The notes below the pieces were generated by a model. That model was given only the letters and a program-made list of their open reading frames with translations, made no database searches and was not told where the DNA came from. A DNA stretch of 64,000 bases from Actinomucor elegans (Eukaryota > Mucoromycota > Mucoromycetes > Mucorales > Mucoraceae): NCBI GenBank assembly GCA_026027325.1, contig JAMSLZ010000004.1, positions 744,001 to 808,000 on the forward strand, given 5' to 3'. Both the position numbers and the translations under genes were made by a program. This document shows positions 39,311-49,300 of the stretch, in pieces; position 1 is the first letter of the stretch, and every line of letters begins with the position of its first letter.

Positions 39311-40393
39311 ATGTCAAACAACAACAACAATAATTGGAGCGTCTACTTTGAGAAGATTGAACAAGAAATCTTAATCAACCGTCGTTTAATTCAAGATTTG
39401 ATCCAAATATTAGCACCTCTATTTCCTCGAGAAGCTTCGAGGGTTTCATCTAACGAAGAAATTGAACAAGCACTTGACGATGGTACAATCATATCTGAAG
39501 CATGTTACTACATTCAGTTTTATTAACCTCTTAGCTTGTCATATATAGCTGAACGAGAAGCAATTGCAAATGCTTTGAATCCTAATTTACGTAGTAAACG
39601 GTCAATCCCAAAAGTGCTAGAAGAAGCAAAAGTGCGTTATCAACAAAAGGCAACCAAGACAAATGTCACCCCTTCTGCACCATTAAGGTTATATGCCCTC
39701 TTGAAACACCTCAAGTATATAAAAGGCCAACAAAATGAACTGACCGATGATGATGTTCAACCGCAATACAATACGTTGAAATACTTGGCAAGAGATGTCT
39801 TGAAAGACATGGAAAGGGCAAATATAAATATTGTTGGTAAAACTTGGAGTGAAATTGGCGAAGAGGATACCAGCATTCAAGAACGTTATGCTTTGCTTTT
39901 AGAGAAACGTGCTTTAGATGTGGGCTTGCATCTGCATCTCTGTGTAGAGATGTGGGCTGCCAAGTTACTTTTATCTGAAGCACTCAAAAACAAGAAGACT
40001 GTACGTACCAGAAGTAATTCTGCTGAAGAAGGTGAAAGTCAACAAAATCAAGAATCTGTTGAAGACAATGAGATTGAATCGTTCTTCAGGTTAGATGCTT
40101 TTTTATTTCTGTTTTTATATCTTTATTAATATGCTTGTTATGCAAATAGTGTGGATAATCAGCATATCCTTGTTGATCGTCTAGCTACTTCTGTTGCTCC
40201 AGTTGGTCTTGCATCTCCAATTGCTAGCTTGTTGGATCTACATTCTGCTCGCTCATCAACGAAAAGAAAAGCCATTACGGTTCAACCTGACGTTGGTGAA
40301 GATGAGGAGGCTGGATCTGACAATCGTTCCAAAGAAGCGGATTCTAATAAGCGTAAACCACGCTCTAAGAAAAATACAAAAAAAACGAAATAA
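39311..40393 (+). CDS. Plavaka accessory gene, 3 exons, 325 aa
   Basis: Exons 39311-39503, 39549-40089 and 40150-40393; introns of 45 and 60 bp (GT-AG) restore one frame (ISEA-S-EREAIAN; ESFF-S-VDNQ). N-terminus SNNNNNNWSVYFEKIEQEIL is Asn-rich then helical; the middle part (65-245) is helical and charged, with RLYALLKHLKYIKGQQNELT and IQERYALLLEKRALDVGLHL; the end is a Ser/acidic linker and a basic tail RKPRSKKNTKKTK, a likely nuclear signal. Divergent from the transposase, with 405 bp between start codons. No known family recognised; a DNA-binding or transposase-assisting role like that of TnpA in plant CACTA elements is inference from position. Confidence 0.7.
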
Positions 40394-41329
40394 ATATAGA
40401 CGTTTTTTTATTGGTTTAAGTAGCTGACGTAGCATTTTTCTGCGGCTTTTCAGTATTAAGAAAAACTTTTTTACACCAATCTTGAGTTTCTTTCTTTTTT
40501 TTCGTTTGCTAAATTGGCACATTAAACGTAAGGTTTCTTGACATTTGTCACTCTTATTGCGCACAACACTTTAACTGAAGCTTCTGTATAATAGGAATTA
40601 ACCTCAATGTCAGCTTGTAATTGTGTTTTTTTTTCCAAGCTTTCGAATATTTCCCTCGTTCTTAATGTCGTAATTATCTATAAATACGTCGTCATTCATA
40701 CTGCTTATATTCTTATACTGACTTGTATTCTTAAATACTTATACCACTTCAGTAATACTTATAGCCAGTAATGCCATATAGCTTTTGAACCTTTACTATT
40801 AGTTTTAAAGCTAATAACCATTAAGTAAGTGCAATGATTACTAATCCATTAATTTCTTTGTATATTAATCTAATACTGTTATAATAGATTTAGTTGTGTA
40901 TATATACAAGACGAAGACTATTAAAACTGTAGCCCAGTGAATTATAATTGATTGTGTCTGATATAGTGTTGGTAAGTCTGTAGCAATAGCGAGTTTCATT
41001 CAAGAATCTAATCATTACTTACTTTAGGAAAAGATGATTAAAATATGCTATTATACAAGCGTGGGCCATTCTTCTAAAGGTTAGTTCAAATATACTCTTA
41101 AAATATTGTTTCATCAACGATAACTGACATTATTTATACAGTTATTTGCTTAATTCATTTACCTGTTACTTGCCAGTGGGACATAAATTCTTTTATACTT
41201 GTATGACAATAAGGTAAGTTAAATACTGTTCGTGTGTGATAGAAAGCTGGTTATTGTATATTCAGCTATTGAAGGCTAGTGTGTATTAGAGTAATATCTG
41301 TTGAAGTTATATATTATATAAATAAAAAA

Positions 41330-41696
41330 AATAGCAATTAAATTATTATCTGAATAACCAAAATGACTATAATATTATTAGTAGTGTATTGTGAATATAT
41401 GATAGAAAACTAATAATAATATTGATTATAAATCATCAATATGGAGGGATTAATCCATACTATTATTGACTGGAAACCACTACTATTATACAATTTACCC
41501 ATAATAATATTGAAGGAAAACCCTTAATATTATAGTATTTACCCATAATATTATCGAATAAGAGTCACTAATATTATCAACCGCCGAAAAAACACTGCCT
41601 AGAAATTGACAATAATTATTAGCAGAACTATAGTCGATTTTACCCCTAATATTATCAACTTTTGGGCAAAAAACCGACAATATTTTCGCCATAGTG
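41330..41696. repeat. Subterminal repeat array of Plavaka copy 1 (right end)
   Basis: Several copies of a TAATATTAT-centred motif preceded by CCC or CAC (for example ACCCATAATATTATC near 41534 and CCCCTAATATTATC near 41645), ending in the CACTATGG terminus. The left end at 32226-32460 carries ACCCATAATATTATG and CTCCTAATATTAG. Expected transposase-binding sites of CACTA-like elements. Confidence 0.65.
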
Positions 41697-41941
41697 ACAT
41701 TTATTACACTTTATATGTTTATTAACGTAATCATTACTAATTAAATATAATAGTGCTTCTTTTTCATCGTCGAATATTTTTTTTAAAGATTTATATGGTT
41801 CTATAAACATCTGCAATTTTATTAAATCCTTTTTATTTTTAATTTTAATTTGTAAAAAAAATTCAATTTTTTCATATAACAATAAAATTTGTGGTAGTAG
41901 GAGTTTCAATATGGACCTGAGAGTTCCTTTGGGATACATCC
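41697..41941 (-). pseudogene. Merlin-A transposase, N-terminal part
   Basis: Matches the first residues of the Merlin-B gene (YPKGTLRSILKLLLPQILLL ... YVNKHIKCNKC), then runs into the Plavaka terminus. The other part is at 31459-32225. Confidence 0.85.
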
Positions 41942-44900
41942 AATGCAACTATAGATTTTTGTGGATTGAAACCCTTCTTGGATACATTGTGAAGTGCACA
42001 TTCTTTGCAGCGTGAAAGGATATCTTTACAGTCAGCGTAGATGGTATTCCAATGTAACCCCTGGTAAGTGTGGATGTGCTTTACTACACTCTCAATACCG
42101 AAATGTCCAAGTGCATGTGCATCGTGGATGATTTGATCTCTCTCGTGGGCTGGAGGACAAGCATACTCTGTTCCTTTAGATTTGAAGTCTTTACTATTAA
42201 GCTTCACCGCGAGGATGTTCAAACGTTTATCTTTCGAGTAGATCTTCTTTTTATGAATAAATCTATCTTTGTCATTGTTAGATGAAGCTCTTCTTAGTAA
42301 GATGCATTTCTCTAATCGTTTAATATTGCGATCCTGCTCCCCCTCCAGCGTTTGATCTTCAATAATAGGAGGGTAAACGCGAGATAGTGCATCAGGTAAT
42401 TTATTGGCAATGCCTTTTAAGTGAACTACATTCAGATTGAATTGTCCAATAACATCCATATAAGATTGTAATGTACTGTTCAACGTGGTGGACGTGAACA
42501 TGTAAGTAAGAGCCATATGATCAGTGAGCACCTCGACAGGTAATGGATGCCCCCATAGCAAAGGTCTGAATCTGATCAATCCGAATACAATTGCAGCAGT
42601 TTCGCGTCTATTGGTGGACCAATTGCGCTCAGCCGAATTGAGAGACTTGCTAATGAAAGCAATGTGTACAGTTCTATTAAATTCATCTCTTTGAGTGAGT
42701 GCACAAGCTATCCCATATACAGATGCGTCTGTCTCCAGATAAAATTTCTTGGATAGATCAGGCTGGTGAAGCACGGCATTAGACACAAGAATCTGTTTAA
42801 TCCGATTGAATCGATCAGTATGTAAAGACGTCCATTTGGTTTGTACATCCTTATCATTACGTAGTTGATCTAAAGGTGCAGCTACTTTACTAAGCATAGG
42901 ACAGTAATCCCTTAAATGAGAAATCACACCCATAATACTTCGTACTTGTGCAGCGTTTTTAGGAATTGGCCATTTATCAATGTTTGAAAGTCGTCTGTGA
43001 TCGATCTTTGTAATGCCAGGTCCAACAATAAAGCCCAATAAATATAATGCCGTTCGAAACCATGTGCATTTGTCGGGATTGATCTTCAAATTTACAGAAG
43101 TCAATCTTTCGAGCACTGTGTTTATCAATTTAATATGTTCTTCTATCGTTTCACTATAGAGTACACAATCATCTACATATGTTTCTACTCCTTCTAAGTC
43201 TCCCAAGAGGATGTTCATGACCCTGCAGTATTGGCTTGTAAGAAAGCTTAATCCGAAGGGCGCGTGGCACCATTTGTAGTTTATATGATTATAAGAGAAT
43301 GATAATACTTCTCTACTAGCCTCATCAACAGCGAAAGAGTAATAAGCCTGTTTGAGATCAATTTTAGACATGATTTTTGCCTTTTTTGAGACTCTATCGA
43401 AGATCTCAGTAATTTTTGGTACAGCAAAATTTTCTTGTAAGTCTTCTGAAATAGATGCGTTGATTTTTCTCAAATCACAACAAATGCGTAGCTTTGTGAG
43501 TTTGTCATTTTCATCCTTTTTAGGTACAGCTAATAATGGTGAATGAAATCTAGCGCTAGGCTTGGATTTTTCAACTATACCGTTGTCCAACCACTCTTTG
43601 AGTTGTTTCTCTATTTCTGCTTTCGCATGAACAGGTAATGGGTATTGTCTTACATAGCAATTAGCGCCACTTTTCATCGGAATCTTCACAATTGATTCAG
43701 GTATAGTGCATACCGCTTTAGGTTTTATAGTAGCATTTTTGTTAATTGAAGCCTGAATCATTTTCATATACTCTTTTCTTTGTTCAGTGTTTCCATATAG
43801 TGCATTGTCAGGGTCATAATGCTTGTCATTATCGAAGTTAACGTTTTCAAACTGTTTACTTTCTTTTGCAATGTCATTAGGCCAGTTAAAAGCAACGCCT
43901 CCAAGATAGATATTCATCTTTGGTAATATATCAGTACCTAAGAGTACGTCAAATTCAGTTTCCATAACGTCACTAAATTCTACGACTTCAAAAGCATGTT
44001 TAAAGGATATATTATTTGTGTATGTAACAGTCATAGGTCGTGTTTTACCGATCCTTTTAGCTTTACTATTTTTGCCTTCGTTATTGAGTGCTAAAAAATT
44101 TAGATAACCATTCACTTTGTTTATGTGTATATCAGAAAAGTCTTTATTCAATATCTTTTTATTAATACAAGCTACATCACTCCCGCTATCCACCTTGGCA
44201 ACGAGTCTACGACCCTCTATATAAATGGGTGTCATTAGATTAAATGTACTTCTTGTATTATGTGATTTATCATCATCGAACTTACAGTCATAACTGAGGT
44301 CTTCCATCGCCTCTTTGACCTTCTTATCTTCGTCTTCCTCCGAGACCAGAGTGTCAGTACGAATTGCAAGAACTGAGGGACCAGGATGGTTAGCCCTCAT
44401 GGCTTGTCTGTATTCTTGGCAAGAATGCCCTCTGAACCAAGGCTTCTTGCAAAAACGGCAGGGATTGTTACCGTTTGCCCTTAAAGGTGCATTGTTATTC
44501 CCCAAAAATGTAAATGGTCTAGACCCAGATGGTGTCATAGATCCAGCACGACCAGAAGAAGAAGAGGACGAAGAAGCGTGCTTGGCAATGCTGAAACAGT
44601 TGCGTTCATCATGGTTGGATAGCTTACCACCATGGCGAGGGCAGTAGAAACGATCAATCGTGGACGCAGAAGTGGGACTGGTGGTACGTTTGTGATGATA
44701 AAAATCTTCAGCCTTACGTTTGCCTTTGTTGATGTTATGTGAGCCTTGAGGCGAGGCCATATCAGCGCCGAAACCACCCTTGGATCTTGACAAACCATTT
44801 TCATTGGCTAATGAACCAGGGACTTGTTGGCCATACACATTGAGAGCAGCTGCAGCGATATCACTTACAATCCAAGTAGTAGAGTTCTTGCCATTAGAAT

Positions 44901-45834
44901 GCAATACTGTATTAATTGCGGGTTGCCAAGCTTGGGGAAGTGCATACATAAAAGCATCAGCAATGGTATTGTCAAACTTGCTGTAGCCTGCTTCACTTGC
45001 AGCACGAGTAAATCTCAAGTTGAATGAGTTGATTGTTTCATTGGTGCGAATACGCATATTCATCACCAAACGCCTAGCATCCAGTTTGTCTTGAGCCCCA
45101 CCAAAGGTATCCAAGAATACTTTTCGAGCCGTTTCCCAAGTATCTTGTACAAGCAAATCACCTTTCATCCATACGTCATAATCCATAGCTAGAGTACCTT
45201 GAATGTACTGCTTCCAAGTGCGTTCAACATCATTGCCAGTTGAAATAAGAGTCTTTTCAAATGTGCGTAAAAAGTGTTCTACTGAGTTGTATACCGTTTC
45301 GCCTGGGTAGTAAACAGTATCACCAGCCAGTTGGAACTTGGGCAGATCTCTGGGAGCCAAACGCATGAGGATAGTAGTATCACCGTTATTAGTAGCAGGA
45401 GCTCTCTCCGTGGGCATGGCTTCGGATACAGCTTTGTGGATTTGAATTTTCCTGTTGGCGGTCACCATTACATCGATATGCTTATTGTAGGTATCGATGC
45501 ACTTGATCAGCCTTTCCATTTCACGGTCATACGCCTCGGGATCATTACCAAGAAGTTCAGCACCATCAGAGATGAGGAGATTAGCATATCTCTGAGAAGC
45601 TACAGTTCGGCGATCCATTAAAATATTGATAGCTAGATCACCAATGGGCCCCTTTTCCTCTTTATGATCCTCAGACATAGCCATGACTGATTCAGTAGTC
45701 TTAGCCTGACTAAGTTCGGATACGTTACCAGTTTCAATACCTTCCATAGTTTCTTCAGCAGCACAAGTAGCAGTGGGAGTATTAGCCAGAAGGTCAGGTA
45801 CAGTAACCGGAGTGGTAGAGTTGTTTTGAGACAT
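41942..45834 (-). pseudogene. Gypsy-B polyprotein, N-terminal part (Gag to integrase zinc domain)
   Basis: Starts MSQNNSTTPVTVPDLLANTP. Approximate residues: Gag 1-450; zinc knuckle CRFCKKPWFRGHSC ~458-471; protease VAKVDSGSDVA ~548; RT with YVDDCVLYS ~887; RNase H KFYLETDASVYGIA ~1030; integrase H-H-C-C finger HALGHFG...CKECALHN ~1240-1285. It ends at NPQKSIVA, where the Merlin-A target duplication sits. Joined to 29163-30389 it gives 1703 aa with no internal defect, similar in length to Gypsy-A (1745) and Gypsy-C (1641). Confidence 0.92.
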
Positions 45835-45843
45835 AGTGTAGTT

Positions 45844-46349
45844 TGTTGTAAACGCTCATAATTATATTAATAAGAGAATACTGTACAGATAGAAAATCGT
45901 ATAGATATCCTTATATATAGCTGCAGAAGTGTATAAAGCATTATTACCAAGAACCAGAATGTAAATGACTGTATTTGATTATGTTAAAATATCTTTATTT
46001 ATATATCACTCTGAGCAAGTAGACGCTAATTGATAAATACTATCTCTCACACCAAATATTACATTCAATACTATTACCTTTGGATATATTGATCCCGACA
46101 CTCCTCGCCGCTAATCTTGGTCCGCTCATTTGGTTATTATCCCTGGTCTTCTTTATACGCAGTCCAACCTTGTTCCTGGCAAATCGTAATATGAATTTAG
46201 AATCAAGTACCGACCGAGAAAAAGTATATAAGAGATGCGTTTTATCACCTTTTGACCAGTTAATCAATTCTTGATCTCTAATAAAAAACTATCCACAGTT
46301 TTAAAAGTATTTCTATCTTCCAAAATCTTTATCTACCACCTTTACAACA
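45844..46349 (+). repeat. Gypsy-C 5' LTR
   Basis: 506 bp, TG...CA. Followed at once by six T (46350-46355), with no obvious tRNA primer site. 46356-46394 is the short leader. Confidence 0.93.
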
Positions 46350-46394
46350 TTTTTTACTTTTAATTACTGTCCTATTTTCCTTACTTTTATCGAT

Positions 46395-49300
46395 ATGGCT
46401 TCCAACAACGTTTCTGGTTCTTCTTCTGCCAACTGTGGTGTTAACCCTGACACCCCCATGTTTGATGAATCGACCTTGTCAAGCAACCTTGATGAGTTTA
46501 TCAAGTCTCCTGGTGCTAGTTCTTTGTTGTCTGAGTCGGCTGAGCATGCTGTTGCTGACATGACTGACCCACAACTGATTGACACAAATATCGCCGGGCT
46601 CCGTGCAGATATTACCCGATACCTTCAAGCGTTTAGTCGTGCTCGTGTAGTCAGAGATGACGTAGCGGCTGATGAAGCCTTGTTGGCCCTTGAACGCTCC
46701 AAGAGGATGCTCCGTGAGATCCAAGAGTGCAGTTCATTGATCGGTGAGGTTGATCGTGTTAAGCCACCTACTGGTTTGACATTGAATCGTCGCGACTTGC
46801 CCAAGTTCCAACTCTTGACCTCGGCTGTCAAACCTTTTCCAGGTTACGAAGCCTTCGAGTCTGTTGAGCATTTTTTGAGAGAATTTGAGGATGTAGTTGA
46901 GTCTTCTTCCATGTCCATTGATGAGGTGTGGAAGAACTTCTTACCCCTTTGCCTTCCCCATGGCGATAAAGCATGGGTGAAAGATGAGCTGAGTAGAGGT
47001 TGTACCCTATGGGCAGATGCTCGTAGAGAGTTTAAGAAGCAGCACGGTTCTTCCCTTGTGTTGAGAAGATATACTGACCTTGTGTTTACCATGGTAATGG
47101 AAAACAATGAGTCGGTGGGCGACTATGCTAAGCGTTTTCAAACAGCAATGTTTGATGCAGGCCTACCTAGAGAGTGTCCTAGAGTAGCTGATCGTTTTTT
47201 GGCCTCGCTGACTAAACCTGTTCAGACGCTGATCAGAGTTGCAATGAATTCAGTGAAGGCTGGATCTTCTGGTGAGAATGCTGAATACACTGTCGATCAA
47301 ATCGCACAGATTGGTCGTGATATTCTTGGTGACGACCATACGTCGTATAATGAGGCTGTTTCTCTTCTTCCTGGTGCGCCTGTTGTTGAGCGACGCAAAG
47401 AAAAGGCCCCCTATCACCATCATCACAAGAATGCAGCTCGTCGGGTGCAAAAGGCGAGTAAGGTGGCGAAACCCTTTTCGTGCATCCATCATGGTAACAA
47501 TGCGACCCATGACACCAAGGATTGTTTTCTCGCTAAGAGAAGAGCTGAACGCCCTCCTTCTGTGAAGAAGGCGAAGGGTAAAGAGTGTTGGACTTGTGGT
47601 GTGTCTCCATGGCGTCCTGGTCATCGTTGTGGTGCTGCTGAAAGCAGTAGTAGCAGTACTGTCTTGGCTGTGATGCCTGCGGCTTCCTCGAGTGAGAAGT
47701 CAATTGAGCAGCAAGTTCAAGAGGACTTGGAGATGGCCGACTCCGAGATTGAGAATCAGAGCTATCAATGTAAGTACCTGAATGAGAACAAGAAGAGTGA
47801 CAAATTAAAGGCTAATGACGCATTTAATTTATGTACACCGTTGATTGTAGAGTCTGAACGTCTCCTGGGACGCGTAGATACAGGAAGTAGTTGTAGCTTT
47901 GTTAGTTTGTCTTCTTTGAAGAATAAACTTCATATAAATAAAGTACATAAATTACCTGGTTCTTATAATTTCTTGTCTCATCAAAATACTGCAAAGAGAA
48001 TTGGTATCACCGATCCTTTGGAAATAAAGTATGCAAATGGCATTAAGTTCAAACACTCATTTGAAGTAATGAACTTTAACGACGGATTCGAGTTTGATAT
48101 TCTTCTTGGCACAGATATTCTTCCCAAAATGAATATCGGATTAACTGGAGTGGCTTTTCGCATCAAAGATGATCATGCACATTCTGACGCTGCCTTGAGT
48201 GATGAAGCTATTTTTGAAAACTTGAACATTGAACGTGAAAGAAAACATGAACCTGACAATTCGCCTGCTGGTACGCCTGAGCAAAGAGCAGAGTTCATGA
48301 GTATAATTAAAGAATCACTAGAGATTAATCAGAGCATACCCATAACATCTTCATGTCCTTTGCCTGAATCCATTGTTCGATTACCTACGAAAGAGGGTGC
48401 AACGGCGTATAGACGTCAATACCCCATCCCTTATGCATTAAGACCAGTTCTCGATAAGCAAATAAAAGAATGGTTGGAAACAGGTACAATCATTCGATCC
48501 CGAGTAAACACGTCATTCAACAGTCCATTACTGCTTGTTCCTAAACGTAACAAAGATGGTGAGATTGTGAGCCATAGAGCGTGTTTAGATGTGAGATCGT
48601 TGAATCAAATTCTACCTCCAACATTCAATTTTCCCGTACCTTTGGTTAAGGATATCTTTGATAACTTGGCCGGTAAAAAAGTGTTTACAACTTTGGATTT
48701 GTCGAATGCATATCATCGATTCAAAGTGGCACCCGAGGATGTACACAAGTTATCGTTTACTTATAATGGCAATGGCTTTTCCTTTCAAAAAGCGTGCTTT
48801 GGAGTGAAAATGCTAACCTCGCAATTTCAAAAGGTCATGGCAACCTTGTTTGAAGGTATTGATTGCGTTCAGAACTTCGTGGATGACTGTATTGTTGCCA
48901 GTGAAAGTATCGAACAGCATGCAAAAGATGTAAAGTTTGTGATTGACAGATTAAATTCCGCAAATTTAATCCTGAAAGAATCCAAGTGTTCATGGTTTCA
49001 ACATTCAGTTCGTATGTTGGGATTTGTAGTGGACGCTTCAGGAGTTCGTGTGGATCAATCAAAACTTACCAATGTTTCAAAGTGGCCACTTCCAAATAAA
49101 AATAAGAAACACATCCAGCAATTTATGGGTTTGGTCAATTACCTGAGAGAATTCGTTCCGATGATTTCCAGAGTAGCAGAACCACTCACCAGTTTAGTGA
49201 ATGCAGAGAATGTGGAAGAGCTGTGGACCGATCGTCACACTAAGAGCTTTGAAACTATCAAAGAGATTTTGCAGTCGAAGATGATGCTGCATTATCCGGA

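Larger units (their letters stand above)
32226..41696 (-). mobile_element. Plavaka/CACTA-like element copy 1, 9471 bp
   Basis: Inverted termini CACTATGGCGAAAATATTGT at both ends and a 3-bp duplication ACA (32223-32225, 41697-41699). Subterminal copies of a (C)CCATAATATTAT-type motif at both ends. Two divergent spliced genes: transposase (33842-38905, minus) and an accessory gene (39311-40393, plus). 2083 bp of its length is Merlin-B. Inserted in the Merlin-A transposase. 32231-33841 holds subterminal repeats and a tandem repeat; 40394-41691 is AT-rich non-coding subterminal DNA. Confidence 0.92.
30390..41941 (-). mobile_element. Merlin-A, inserted in Gypsy-B integrase
   Basis: Ends GGGTGATTACCAAACGAGG (left) and, inverted on the right, GGATGTATCCCAAAGGAAC, imperfect inverted repeats. 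Perfect 8-bp duplication AATGCAAC (30382-30389, 41942-41949), typical of Merlin. Its own length is 1836+245 bp, near the 2083 bp of Merlin-B. It is split by the Plavaka element at 32226-41696. Confidence 0.9.

Noticed and set aside
40256..40564. 102-aa antisense ORF at the end of the Plavaka accessory gene (and its mirror at 59691-59999)
   Set aside because: Overlaps the accessory gene's basic tail in antisense; the Arg/Lys-rich translation is what that would produce.
41495..41692. 65-aa ORF at the Plavaka terminus (mirror at 58563-58760)
   Set aside because: Translation of the terminal and subterminal repeats; no independent support for coding.
41330..41696. TAATATTAT motifs resembling the TAATATTAC origin nonamer of circular ssDNA viruses
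   Set aside because: The last base differs, there is no GC stem around it, and the motif is repeated many times as expected for transposase-binding sites of a CACTA-like element.
46080..46274. 64-aa ORF in both Gypsy-C LTRs (also at 51740-51934) and its antisense 75-aa ORF
   Set aside because: Lies wholly inside the LTR with no domain; the two copies are identical because the LTRs are.
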